64,000 nt of DNA from Lucinisca nassula. Taxonomy: Eukaryota; Mollusca; Bivalvia; Lucinida; Lucinidae. Made by a program: the position numbers and the translations under genes. Below are positions 32,626 to 43,474 of the stretch, piece by piece; within the stretch, counting starts at the first letter, position 1; each line of letters opens with the position of its first letter. Location of the stretch: contig OY757014.1 of the NCBI GenBank assembly GCA_963580285.1, positions 13,034,725 through 13,098,724 on the forward strand, in the 5' to 3' direction. Under the pieces are notes generated by a model that saw only the letters and a list, made by a program, of their open reading frames with translations, did not search any database and was not told where the DNA came from.

Positions 32626-33275
32626 CCTTAACATTGGGCATAACTTTTGAATGGTAATAGAAAGAGCTTTCATATTCCACATGTGTATACCTTATCACAA
32701 AACCTTTCCAGTGGTACCATGATTTTTGATCTCGTGACCTTGACCTTGACCTACTTTTTTCAAAATTTTTAGAAACTTTAATATTGGCCATGACTTTCGA
32801 TTGGTAATAGATAGAGCTTTCATATTTCACATGTGCATCCCTTGTCACAAGACCTTTCTAGCGGTACCATAATTTTTGACCTCGCGACCTTGACCTTGAC
32901 GTTTGACCTACTTTTTAAAAACTTTAACCCTGGCCATAACTTTCGATTGGTAATTGGTAGGTCTTTCATATTTCACATGTGCATTCCTTGTTACACGACC
33001 TTTCTAGTGGTACCATACATTTTGACCTCGTGACCTTGACCTTTGACCTGCTTTTTAAAAACTATATCATAGTCTATAACTTTCGATTGGTAAGTGATAT
33101 GGCTTTCATATTTCACATATATATTCTTTTTCACAAGACCTTTCCAGTGGTACCATAATTTTTGACCTCGTGACCTTGACCTTTGACCTACTTTTTAAAA
33201 ACTTTAACACATTGGCCATACCTTTCGACTACTTAGTGATACTGCTTTCATATTTAACATGCGCTGTCCGGGGGC
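32610..33275. repeat. Tandem repeat array, about 135-bp units
   Basis: Five diverged units with GGTAATAG, CTTTCATATTTCACATGTG, CCAGTGGTACCAT and TGACCTCGTGACCTTGACC. No coding sequence. Confidence 0.88.
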
Positions 33276-33845
33276 ATCAGTGTTTCGCAAACACATCTTG
33301 TTTATTGTATATTTGTTTTATCTTTTTGTAGTAAATTAAATGTTCATTGTTTCATATTTTTATATTTTACTGGTTTAAAATAGTAAATTTTGTATATGTA
33401 TTTTTTTCTATTTCCCTTTTTTTATCTTTATTTCTCAAACAAGTTTTATGCAGCTTGAAAATGAACAAGAAATATGTTCTGTACACGTCGTAATTATCCA
33501 CTTTTAACATGCCACACGACACGGGTAAAGCAGATTTCACATGTCGCGCGGGCGTGTATGTGTGTGTGTGAGTGTGTGTGTTTGTGTTACGGGGTCAAAC
33601 AAAAAAGAATAATAATGAAAAATCATTCGACACATGGGATTCGAACCAGCCACTTCTTGGTCTGTAGAACAACCCCTCTACTCTCTCGGCCACAAAATCC
33701 ACAAAGCTTTGGCGGTATGTAAATAATCTTAGTCCAAGGTTTCAAGTAAAGGCCATATCATATGAATATTCGAGTAAACTAATTATGACGTAACTGCCAG
33801 GAATTCCTTGTCGGACTATAGCTAGTCTCACGCAGAAAGCGTGAT
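33276..33845 (-). repeat. AT-rich spacer with a tRNA-like SINE head
   Basis: At about 33632-33700 the minus strand reads TGGCCGAGAGAGT (A-box-like) and GGTTCGAATCCC (B box), with a (GT)n run at 33553-33585 on the plus strand next to it. Probably a tRNA-derived SINE head; no gene in the rest. Confidence 0.55.
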
Positions 33846-34125
33846 CATTATGATAACACACCCGTGCGACATAGTGCATTTTTTCACTTCTACAAAATGG
33901 CTACTTTTCTCAGGAAAATCCGTGATATTTTCTTATAAATACTGCAAACATATATTGTAGATGCTCGTTAGAACCGCCTCATTGAGGCGGTTCTAACGAG
34001 TACCCACAACATATGTCTTGGAGCAAAAATAAGAAAAATCATGTATACCCCCGTAAACCCCAGTTTTCTCTATATAAAGTGGAGTTCAGGGGGGTGTTCA
34101 TTTCACGGACTTGTTCACGTGATGG
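33846..34125. mobile_element. MITE family A, variant subfamily
   Basis: Left end ATAACACACCCGTGCGACAT, perfect hairpin GCTCGTTAGAACCGCCTC / GAGGCGGTTCTAACGAGT, right end CACGGACTTGTTCACGTGATG. Same subfamily as 35800-36078. Confidence 0.85.
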
Positions 34126-34224
34126 TTTGTTTTTTTATTCTTCTGTGTGTTCTTTATTTCCAAAAGTGTCAGAGTCAGAATGGTTACTGGTGACACGTCA
34201 GTTTACATTCATTCATCAGGGCCT

Positions 34225-34331
34225 ATAAGTCCCTAGCTTTCACCAGCTCCGCTATCCTTTACACATTCAGCTGAGGAAAGCATCGAATGGGAAGGGCATT
34301 CCAATCTCTAATGGCCCCAGGAAAGTGTCCA
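34225..34331 (-). pseudogene. LINE RT C-terminal remnant, part 2
   Basis: Minus strand encodes TFLGAIRDWNALPIR, the RDWN-LP type motif at the C-terminus of many non-LTR retrotransposon RTs. Separated from the rest by the MITE at 34332-34613. Confidence 0.6.
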
Positions 34332-34613
34332 TTATGCAAACACGCCTATACAAATACATTGCCACCTTTATCGCCGAAAAAATGAAAATTTTATGATGAA
34401 AAATTGTGATATTTTTCTTATTTCTGCTCCAAATATAGATTGTGGGACTCGGTAGAACCGCCTCATCGAGGCGGTTCTAACTAGTACCCACAATCTACAT
34501 TTTAGAGCAGAAATAAGAAAAATAAGGTATACCCCCGGAAACCCATGCAGTTTTACTATATAAAGGTGGGGTTCAAGGGGGTCAAAATTATATAGGCGTG
34601 TTTTCGTGATGCA
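34332..34613. mobile_element. MITE family A, full copy inside a LINE
   Basis: Left CAAACACGCCTATACAAAT, hairpin GGTAGAACCGCCTCATCG / CGAGGCGGTTCTAACTAG, right TATAGGCGTGTTTTCGTGAT. Confidence 0.85.
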
Positions 34614-34920
34614 GTTCTTGCAGTAGGCATCTGAAACAGCTGGGGAACAATGTTATCTGTTCGAATGCTGGCAGCATCCTTTAGACCTTTATACAATAGT
34701 ATAAGCCTACTGTCTCTTCGCCTTTGCTTGAGAGACTCTCGTCTTAATTTTCGTTATATTCCAGCCATACAGCAGTAATTGCTAGTTACAAATCTAGCAG
34801 CTCTATTCTGACATTTTTCAATTTCTTCTCGAAGGACCATTCCCTGGGGGTCCTAGATACAACTACATGTACCATATTTCAAAACGGGACGAACTAGAAA
34901 CTTTGGAACAAATACAGACT
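34614..34920 (-). pseudogene. LINE RT C-terminal remnant, part 1
   Basis: Minus strand reads LVRPVLKYGTCSCI, stop, DPQGMVLREEIEKCQNRAAR and later ESLKQRRRDSRLILLYKGLK. These are typical of the C-terminal region of non-LTR retrotransposon RTs (LVRP.LEYG; IEK.Q.RAARF). Two in-frame stops. Confidence 0.75.
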
Positions 34921-35180
34921 TTAGATAACCCTTTCTAGAACATATTTAACGTCACTACAGCGGCCGTAAAAACTCTCCCTGCCCTATATCATAGTGTAGT
35001 TTATATTTTCTTGTCCTTTGGGATCATTGATTCCATTGCTGAATTTTGAAAATATTTGAGGGTCACTGACGAAGCCTTATTGACCGAAACTAGCTAGTCT
35101 GGCCCAGCAAACATGTACATTTCATATTTTCTAGTTATGTGGTGTAGTCCTTGCTTGCAAAGGATAACCATTTCTAGAAC
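34920..35180 (+). mobile_element. Retrozyme-like fragment with one hammerhead
   Basis: Shares GGCCGTAAAAACTCTCCC, CTATATCATAGTGTAG and TCCTTTGGGATCATTG with the interior of 1263-1769 and ends with a hammerhead at 35060-35105. A segment with CATTTCTAGAACACATTTA occurs on both sides (about 34927 and 35167), suggesting a partial dimer. Confidence 0.7.
35060..35105 (+). ncRNA. Hammerhead ribozyme, copy 3 (stem II decayed)
   Basis: GGGTCA, CTGACGA, a degraded stem II (AGCC/GACC with A-C mismatches), GAAA, stem III ACTA/TAGT with loop GC, then C and TGGCCC. Stem I pairs over 6 bp including one G-U. Confidence 0.65.
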
Positions 35181-35333
35181 ACATTTATCCTAAAGAATGG
35201 CAATCAAATATGGTTTATTCGAACACTTCCGAAGCCAAATTTTGGAATGAGTTTGCTTGTATTTAACAGTATAATTCCTGCTCACGTGCAACCGTCAAAA
35301 ACGTTGTTTGCAGGCCTTGTCATCTGGTACCAC

Positions 35334-35612
35334 ATTACGAAAAACACGCATATACAAATACATTGCCAATCTTTTGGCCGAAAATTAGAAATTTTAAGAT
35401 GAAAAATTGTGATATTTTTCTTATTTCTGCTCAAAACATAGATTGCGGGGACTCGATAGAATCGCCTCGACGAGGCGGTTCTATCGAGTCCCCACAATCT
35501 ATGTTTTTGAGCAGAAATAAGAAAAATAATGTATACCCCCTTAAACACCAGTTTTACTATATAAAAGTGGAGTATGAGGGGATCTCAATTTTATAGGTTT
35601 TTACTCGTAATG
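35334..35612. mobile_element. MITE family A, full copy
   Basis: Perfect hairpin GGGGACTCGATAGAATCGCC / CGGTTCTATCGAGTCCCC at about 35446-35500. Confidence 0.85.
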
Positions 35613-35799
35613 AATCATATTGGAAATAGCCATCTCAAGCCAACAAAAAAGGAGAATGACTGATTTCTTCCATCGGCATTTACAGATCATTTTAAAAATC
35701 TGAAATGCACTTGGCATTTAAAAAACAAAAAAACAAAAACAAAAAAAAAAAAAAAACTAATTTAAAATGGAATCTAAACAAAGGTCCCTTTGAGATAAT
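35613..35799. other. Spacer with A-rich run
   Basis: Interrupted poly-A/C at 35718-35757; nothing else seen. Confidence 0.6.
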
Positions 35800-36078
35800 C
35801 ATTACGATAACACACCCGTGCGACATAGTGCATGTTTTCACATCTCCAAAATAGCTACCCCCTGATGAAAATCTGTGATATTTTTCTTATTTATACTGCA
35901 CACATAGGTTGTGGGTGCTCGTTAAAACCGCTTCATTGAGGCGTTTCTTACGAGTACCCACAACCTATATATTGGAGCTGAAATAAGAAAAATAATGTAT
36001 ACCCCCGTAAACCCCAGTTTTCTCTATATAAAGTGGGGTTTAGGGGGTGTTCATTTCACGGACTTGTTCACGTGATGG
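35800..36078. mobile_element. MITE family A, variant subfamily, second copy
   Basis: Ends ATAACACACCCGTGCGACAT and CACGGACTTGTTCACGTGATG, hairpin with two mismatches. Confidence 0.85.
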
Positions 36079-36089
36079 GCTCGAATCGC

Positions 36090-37081
36090 GCACTCTTGTG
36101 GCTGATTTCTTGTTATGTTATGAAAGAGACTTAATGATGTTTCTTTTGTTGAAAACCAATTCGAAGTTACTGAAGCTTTCAGCTCGACGTCCAGATATTT
36201 GGATGATTTATTAAATTATTGACAATACCTACTTCGATGGTTTGATCAGTCAAATTTACCATTCAGATCTTTAATTGAATAAAGAAAACTCTTCTGATAC
36301 CGAAGCCGTTTTTGGATTTACATTTCTCTATTTTAGATGGGTTTGATTCATGCAAAATTTATTATAAACGCGTTGATTTTGATTTTGAGATGGTGATGTT
36401 CCTCGTGCTGCAGCCTAAGGTATAAATTCGGTTTGCCAGAGTGTCTAGTCATGAAACTGACTGCCACACTCGTAATAAATAATTAACTGCTAAACTGCTT
36501 AATCCGTGTTATCGGTGTCATAAACTTCGCAAAGCCTTTTCTAGTCTTTTCTAGTTTTTGGTCGGGCTCCTCGGAGTCTAACTGTTGGTTTTCTTTTGCT
36601 CCAGCAATTCTGTTGTTGTATGCTGTCGAGTCCTCAACCTTGTTTCATCTCTGAAGTTTGTTGATTTGTATGTTCTCGGAGATGTTACTCTGATGAGTTA
36701 GGAAGCCTTCATGCGGACTAAACAAATTTAGTGTATACCGCGACAGAGGTAAGGGCGAGGATTATGGCCATGTAAAATCGATTTAAGCCCCCCCCCCAGT
36801 GGAATTCTTTCCACTGACCGTTCCAAGGCGGTTCTTCTGTGGCGGTTTATTTATGTTGTTGTTTGTTACTTACTGTGTGTATCACTTGTGTCTTTTTATT
36901 TTGGATGGCCATTTGGCCATTTTGTGGGAAAGTATCTGTCCTTATGGCCTTCCTTTGTTTAGGTTTCCATTATGGTCTGGTCGCTTCATGTTTGTGTTTC
37001 TTTTCCTTTGGTGTCTTTGATGGGTGGAGGGTGGAGTAAGTTAATTGTATCGATTCCTGATCTTTGTTTTACTTCTACTTT
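36090..37081 (+). pseudogene. Naiad copy N4: RT fragment and 3'UTR
   Basis: Decayed RT from the motif B/C region (TLVADF, SRYLDDLLN with frameshifts) to about 36545, with most of the C-terminal part deleted. A 3'UTR follows, ending TTTTACTTCTACTTT at 37081. Confidence 0.8.
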
Positions 37082-37645
37082 ATAGACGTCTTTAATTTCA
37101 AAATTTATTGGTAGGCTTAAATCTTTTCTACAATAAGGCCTATCGGAACCTTAGTTTTATGGTGACAGTATATAAAATTTATAAATTCAGAAAAATATAT
37201 GCTTGCAACGATTTCAGTACCCAATGTCGAAAACTCATTCATCGATACAAAAAGATCGGGTGCAACGTAAATGTTATATGACACAATGCATGCATGACAG
37301 TTAACCGAGTTACGATTGAAAATTTTGGTACCTTTTCTTTAATTGCTCGCCAGCGGGCCGGTCCGGGCCTTAGACTTTATGACGGCTCCAGCCAAAGATT
37401 TACATAATTTTTTAGCAATTTTCGTTGGTGCCTTACACTCTGCCTTTTGACTGGCCCACCGGAGTCCAACTGTTGGTTTTCTTTTGCTCCAGCATTTCAG
37501 TTATTTCATGCTGTCGAGTCCTCATCGTTGTTTAATCTCTGTATCCGTTTGATTTTTATGTTCTCGGATATTTTGAACCGATGAATAAGAAATCCTTCAT
37601 GTGGACTGAAGAATTTATTTGTCTAAACCACGAAAGAACCGGTAC
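37082..37645 (+). pseudogene. Naiad copy N5: RT C-terminus and 3'UTR start, tandem to N4
   Basis: Starts abruptly with TAGACGTC directly after the N4 terminus. It shows remnants of LISKFIGRLKSF, YKFRKIYACNDFSTQC and the C-terminal Ser/Met/Thr end, then part of a 3'UTR fading near 37645. Second example of direct tandem joining in the window. Confidence 0.75.
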
Positions 37646-37679
37646 ACTATTGACTGACCGGCATCTAGTATGCAAGATC

Positions 37680-37924
37680 ATATGGGCCCCGTCAAGCGAT
37701 TTTGGTACTTATCGCCTATGCGAGCAGCGAAGGTTCAGGCGAGCCTGCGCATCCGCGCAGTCTCGCCAGAACCTACGATGCTCGCTCATACAAGCAGTGA
37801 TTCAAGAGGAATCTTCAGACAGAAAGCCATATCCCTGGCCCCTCTGAATGGCTGGGCATGCGCAGTTAAAATTTGTCATGACGGAATGCTCGAAGACACA
37901 AATTCGCTTGGCGGGGCTTATATA
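37680..37924 (+). mobile_element. MITE family B, full copy
   Basis: About 245 bp with inverted ends TATGGGCCCCGTCAAGCGA / TTCGCTTGGCGGGGCTTATA and an internal hairpin (CGAAGGTTCAGGCGAGCCTG). Same family at 53232, 58513, 59157 and 63836. Confidence 0.88.
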
Positions 37925-38123
37925 ATGAACACCTTTGCAAGTCCCATTTTAGATTGAGAACATTATGTGTGGTGGCGGTGGGAGCGGAGGGCATAAAAAT
38001 ATTTCCTTTCCGATTCATATTCAGATCAAAGTTGTGGGCACTTGCAAAGGCGGTTCTAAATCGCATCAATAACCTATGTTCAGATTTTAGGTGCAGAAAG
38101 AAAGAAAGAAAGTAATCTTTGTC
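37925..38123. other. Spacer with MITE family A scrap
   Basis: A short GTGGGCACTTGCAAAGGCGG stretch looks like a decayed family A hairpin arm; followed by a (GAAA)n run at 38096-38110. Confidence 0.4.
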
Positions 38124-38420
38124 GAGGGCCCCCGCCCATCGGTGCTTGAAGAAATAGATGGGATGCATGATGCTTCGACGCAGATCTGAAACCGGTCGCA
38201 CATGAGTACTGGTAAACCGCTTGGAGGATCTAATCCTGCCAAGGCAAAGCGGTGCGAGTCAATCCGCCCATGCTTTTAAACCCTGGTTTCATTGGGCGAC
38301 AAGGCTGGAGATGTCATTTCATCTCAATGTCGGGCAAAAGTCCCACAAAACTGGAAGCAACGGCTCCAAAATGACATTACAGTGTTGACGGGGGCGCTAA
38401 ACCTCAAATCAAACAAATAA
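38124..38420 (-). repeat. Dispersed repeat family C
   Basis: Complete minus-strand copy from GGGCCCCCGCCCATCGG to GTTGACGGGGGCGCTAAACC. Confidence 0.82.
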
Positions 38421-38539
38421 ACAAACTTTGTCGAATTCATCAAGACGGGTTTGGTGGATACCAATTTCGAATTAAATAGTGTGAAATTGTCAGTCTGGAA
38501 TTAGCCCATTTAGTACCGGAAATCCCAAAACGGGTACCA

Positions 38540-38615
38540 GGGCAAACAGTGTAGACCCTGATCAGACGCCTCAGAACGCGGCGTCTGATCAGGACCTACA
38601 CTGTTTGCGAAAGGT
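38540..38615. mobile_element. MITE family D (short hairpin)
   Basis: GCAAACAGTGTAGACCCTGA and its reverse complement around a GACGCCTC...GCGTC centre. Same family at 43130, 47335, 53095 and 60115. Confidence 0.8.
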
Positions 38616-38769
38616 TCAGCCATTTTCCAAATCAATGTTGAAGATAAAACAACCTGACACCCCTAAGTTTTGAAATGGACTCCTGGTATACATAAGGAGG
38701 AAGATTCCATTTTGGTACAAAAAGGATTAGACAGAGATAAAACTTTTAAACACGGTCATAGGTGATTCG

Positions 38770-40095
38770 TTCTAACTTCTAACTTCTTACTTCTAACTTC
38801 TAACTTCCATGTTGTATATTGTTGTTTTTAATATATTTTTGGGGGGAGGGAGGAGGTGTGGGGGGGGGGGCGGGATGATTTTACGGCCCTTTCAAGATTT
38901 TTACACTCATATCGAGCCGACCGTTGATCAGAGGTAAGTGAAATCCGAAGTACCCGGAGAAAAGCCATCTTGCCTTCCGTTGCAGAACTTGGCGTTTCAC
39001 ACTGGCAAACCTGTGTTGGCGTGTGTGTGTGTGGGGGTGGGGGGGGGTGGGAGGGCGTGGTGCGTTCGTGCGTTCGTGCGTGCGTGCGTGCATGTGTGTG
39101 TATACCTGTGTGAACATTTCTTATTTCTACATCTTATTTCTAACTTCTAACTTCTTACTTCTAACTTCTAACTTCTAACTTCCATGTTGTATATTGTTGC
39201 TTTTAATATATTTTTGGGGGGAGGGGGGCGGGCGGGGTGATTTTACGGCCCTTTCAAAATTTTTTACACTCATATCGAGCCGACCGTTGATCAGAGGTAA
39301 GCGAAATCCGAAGTACCCGGAGAAAAGCCATTTGGCCTTCCGTTGCAGAACTTGGCGTTTCACACTGGAAAACCTGTGTTGGCGTGTGTATGTGTGTGTG
39401 TTGGTGGGGGGTGTGGTGCGTGCGTGCGTTCGTGCGTGCGTGCGTGCGTGTGTGTGTATACCTGTGTGAACATTTCTTATTTCTAACTTCTTATTTCTAA
39501 CTTCTAACTTCTAACTTCTAATTTCTAACTTCCAACTTCTTACTTCTAATTTCTAACTTCTAACTTCTAACTTCTTACTTCTAACTTCTAACTTCCATGT
39601 TGTATATTGTTGTTTTTAAATTTTTTATTTTATTTATTTTATTTTTTTTTTGCGGTGGGGGTGGGCGGGGGAGGGCGGGGGTGATTTTACGGCACTTTCA
39701 AGATTTTTACACTCATATCGAGCCGATCGTTAATCAGAGGTAAGCGAAATCCGAAGTATTTTTCTTTCTTTTTTTTCTTTTTAGGGGGCGGGGGGTGGGG
39801 GGGGGGGGGGTGGGGGTGATTTTACGGCTCTTCAAGATTTTTACACTCATATCGAGCCGATCGTTAATCAGAGGTAAGCGAAATCCGAAGTACCCGGAAA
39901 AAAGCCATCTGGCCTTCCATTGCAGAACTTGGCGTTTCACACTGGCAAACATGTGTTGGCGTGTGTGTGTGGGGTGGGGGGGGGGGGTGGGGGGGTGTGG
40001 TGCGTGCGTGCATGCGTATGTGTGTGTGTGTGTATACCTGTGTGAACATTTCTTATTTCTAACTTCTTATTTCTACCATCTAACTTTTTACTTCT
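38770..40095 (+). repeat. Satellite-like array, plus-oriented half
   Basis: Four units (the third truncated) of about 330-430 bp. Each has a body (GATTTTTACACTCATATCGA ... GGCGTTTCACACTGGCAAAC), a GT/GC-rich run, and a minisatellite of TTCTAAC/TTCTTAC heptamers of variable length. Reading frames here are repeats of GT and TTCTAAC and are not genes. Confidence 0.9.
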
Positions 40096-42470
40096 AACTT
40101 CTACACACACGCACGTACGCACGCACATACGAATGCACGCACGCATCCCCCCCCCCCCACACACACACGACAACACAGATTTGCCAGTGTGAAACGCTAA
40201 GTTCTGCAACGGAAGGCCAGATGGCTTTTCTCCGGGTACTTCGGATTTCGCTTACCTCTGTTCAATGATTGGCTCGATATGAGTGTAAAAATCTTCAAAG
40301 GGCCGTTAAATCAAGAAGCCCCCGCCCCCTCACCCCCCCCCCTAAAAAATAAAAACAACAATATACAACATGGAAGTTAGAAGTTAGAAGTTAGAAGTAA
40401 GAAGCTAGAAGTTAGAAGTAAGAAGTTAGAAGTAAGAAGTTAGAAGTTAGAAGTAAGAAGTTAGAAGTAAGAAGTTAGAAGTTAGAAGTAAGAAGTAAGA
40501 AGTTAGAAGTAAGAAGTTAGAAGTTAGAAGTAAGAAGTTAGAAGTTAGAAATAAGAAGTTAGAAATAAGAAATGTTCACAAAGGTATACACACACACATG
40601 CACGCACGCACAAACGCACGCACCACAACCCCCCCCCCCCTCACACACACACACACACACACGCCAACACATGTTTGCCAGTGTGATACGCCAAGTTCTG
40701 CAACGGAAGGCCAGATGGCTGTTCTCCGGGTACTTCGGATTATGCTTACCTCTGATTAAGGATCGGCTCGATATGAGTGCAAAAACCTTGAAGAGCCGTA
40801 AAATCACCCCCCGCCTCCCCCCCAAAAAAAGAACAAAAAGAAAGAAAAATACTTCGGGTTTCGCTTACCTCTGATTAACGATCGGCTCGATATGAGTGTA
40901 AAAATCTTGGAAGGGCCGTAATATCACCCCCGCCCTCCCCCCCCCCCCAAAAAAAAAAAAAAAAAAAAAAAATATTAATAACAAAAATATGAAACATGGA
41001 AGTTAGAAGTTAGAAGTAAGAAGTTAGAAGTAAGAAGTTAGAAATTAGAAGTTAGAAGTAAGAAGTTAGAAGTAAGAAGTTAGAAATTAGAAGTTAGAAG
41101 TTAGAAGTAAGACGTTAGATGTTAGAAGTAAGAAGTTAGAAGTTAGAAATAAGAAGTTAGAAATAAGAAATGTTCACAAAGGTATACACACACACATGCA
41201 CGCACGCACGATCGCACGCACCACCCCCCTCCCCCCCCCCCCACACACGTCAACACATGTTTGCCAGTGTGAAACGCCAAGTTCTGCAACGGAAGGCCAG
41301 ATGGCTGTTCTCCGGGTACTTCGGTCTATGCTTACCTCTGATTAACGATCGGCTCGATATGAGTGTAAAAACCTTGAAGAGCCGTAAAATCACCCNNNNN
41401 NNNNNNNNNNNNNNNNNNNNNNNNNNNNNNNNNNNNNNNNNNNNNNNNNNNNNNNNNNNNNNNNNNNNNNNNNNNNNNNNNNNNNNNNNNNNNNNNNNNN
41501 NNNNNNNNNNNNNNNNNNNNNNNNNNNNNNNNNNNNNNNNNNNNNNNNNNNNNNNNNNNNNNNNNNNNNNNNNNNNNNNNNNNNNNNNNNNNNNNGTACT
41601 TCGGTCTATGCTTACCTCTGATTAACGATCGGCTCGATATGAGTGTAAAAACCTTGAAGAGCCGTAAAATCACCCCCCCCCCCCGCCTCCCAGAAAAAAG
41701 AAAAAAAAAGAAAGAAAAATACTTCGGATTTCGCTTACCTCTGATTAACGATCGGCTCGATATGAGTGTACAAATCTTGAAAGGGCCGTAAAATCACCCC
41801 CGCCCTCCTCCCCCCCCCCCCAAAAAAAAAATAAAAACAACAATATACAACATTGGAGTTAGAAGTCAGAAGTAAGAAGTTGGAAGTAAGAAGTTAGAAA
41901 TTAGAAGTTAGAAGTTAGAAGTAAGAAGTTAGAAGTTAGAAATTAGAAGTTAGAAGTTAGAAGTAAGAAGTTAGAAATTAGAAGTTAGAAGTAAGAAGTT
42001 AGAAGTTAGAAATTAGAAGTTAGAAGTAAGAAGTTAGAAGTTAGAAATAAGATGTTAGAAATAAGAAATGTTCACACAGGTATACACACACATGCACGCA
42101 CGCACGCACGCACGCACCACACCCTCCCTCCCACCCACACACACACACACACACACACTCGCCAACACAGGTTTGCCAGTGTGAAACACCAAGTTCTGCA
42201 ACGGAAGGCAAGATGGCTTTTCTCCGGGTACTTCGGATTTCGCTTACCTCTGATCAACGGTCGGCTCGATATGAGTGTAAAAATCTTGAAAGGGCCGTAA
42301 AATCACCCCGCCCCCCCCAAAAAAAAAAATATATATATTAAAAACAACAATATACAACATGGAAGTTAGAAGTAAGAAGTTAGAAGTTAGAAGTAAGAAG
42401 TTAGAAGTTAGAAGTAAGAAGTTAGAAGTTAGAAGTAAGAAGTTAGAAGTTAGAAATAAGAAATGGCCCT
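40096..42470 (-). repeat. Satellite-like array, inverted half
   Basis: Same units in opposite orientation: CA/GC-rich run, body in reverse complement, then (GTTAGAA/GTAAGAA)n. Interrupted by the N gap. The orientation switch lies at about 40095-40105. Confidence 0.9.
41396..41595. other. Assembly gap, 200 N
   Basis: A run of N inside the satellite array; the sequence on both sides is nearly identical, so the true array length is unknown. Confidence 1.
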
Positions 42471-42764
42471 ACCCGGCTTTCGTAGATGAGCTAGCCTAGT
42501 AGAGGTGTACCTTTCGTACTGATCAACAGGTGCTCCGGTACGAAGCAAAATTAGTCATAGTTTCAGACCATTTATGTTACGTTCAAGATTTGTCTTGATG
42601 ACCTTTGTAACAATAACAGGATATGTTTAACCTTTACTCAAAGTGCAATGATAAGGTTGTTTTATCTTTCTCACATGTCAAAAGGATTTCGATATTCCGA
42701 AATTTCGATACATACTGAAACAGTGAAATTTCGCTATTAATACCTTCTCGATTTAATAGAAGTC
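42471..42764. other. No gene recognised
   Basis: Unassigned sequence between the satellite and a SINE. Nothing supported. Confidence 0.5.
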
Positions 42765-42915
42765 TCTGTGGTGCAGTGGTTACGCTACTAACCTTGTAAA
42801 CCAGGGGTCGCAGGATCGATCCCGGGCTTCTCCAGACTTTCGGATGAGTCTTTAAACCAAGGTCCCGTCTCCGTATGACCTTCTCTGTTGGTGGAACGTA
42901 AAACTCAAACACTCA
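42765..42915 (+). mobile_element. tRNA-derived SINE S2
   Basis: A box TGGTGCAGTGGTTACGC, B box region GGTCGCAGGATCGATCCC, then a short body ending GGAACGTAAAACTCAAACAC. Confidence 0.8.
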
Positions 42916-43007
42916 CTCTTGATTTAATACTGATTCTGCTTTTCAAAAGCATATTTGGAATGTTTCAGTTCTTCTTGTCCTTGTGTTTTCTACATCTGGT
43001 GTCCTCT

Positions 43008-43082
43008 TGTTAGTGCCACCTTTGGGACTGTTCAACAGCGGTCTTCAAGACCGCTTTTGAATAGTCCCAAAGGTGGTTCTAA
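43008..43082. repeat. Short perfect-arm hairpin
   Basis: CCACCTTTGGGACTGTTCAA / TTGAATAGTCCCAAAGGTGG around GCGGTCTTCAAGACCGC. Confidence 0.8.
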
Positions 43083-43124
43083 AACAAGAATTTATTGTTT
43101 ACTGTCTCAAAGGGATATTTAATC

Positions 43125-43345
43125 CATTTAGTACCAGAAACCCCAAAACGGGTACCCTGGCAAACAGTGCAGGCCCAGATCAGACGCCGCAAAATGCGGC
43201 GTCTGATCAGGGCCTCCACTGTTTGCTAAACGTTCAGTCATTTTCCAAATAAATTTTGATGCAAACACAACCTGACACCCCTAAATTTTGAAATGAACTC
43301 CTGCTATATAAGGAGGAATTCCGTTTGGTACAAAAAGGGTTAACC
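43125..43345. mobile_element. MITE family D, long copy
   Basis: Begins TTTAGTACCAGAAACCCCAA, centre GCAAACAGTGCAGGCCC / GGGCCTCCACTGTTTGC, ends GTACAAAAAGGGTTAA. 38515-38740 shows the same outer parts. Confidence 0.78.
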
Positions 43346-43474
43346 CACTATCATTATTATGATTATCGCTGACGTCGTCGTCGTCGTCGTTTCTTAGTAT
43401 CAATACCCGAACAACATTTTAGACCAGTATTACACAAGCCAGATGAAGTGCCCAGTGAAGATTCAGATCATCCT
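43346..43474. other. Short spacer with (CGT)n
   Basis: GTCGTCGTCGTCGTCGT run at about 43373-43391. Confidence 0.7.

Noticed and set aside
41170..41673. Open frames running through the N gap.
   Set aside because: Satellite repeat plus N; no real coding signal.
38770..42470. CRISPR-like or telomere-like regular repeats.
   Set aside because: Heptamer minisatellite and inverted satellite units in a eukaryotic context; no spacer/repeat alternation and no telomere motif.
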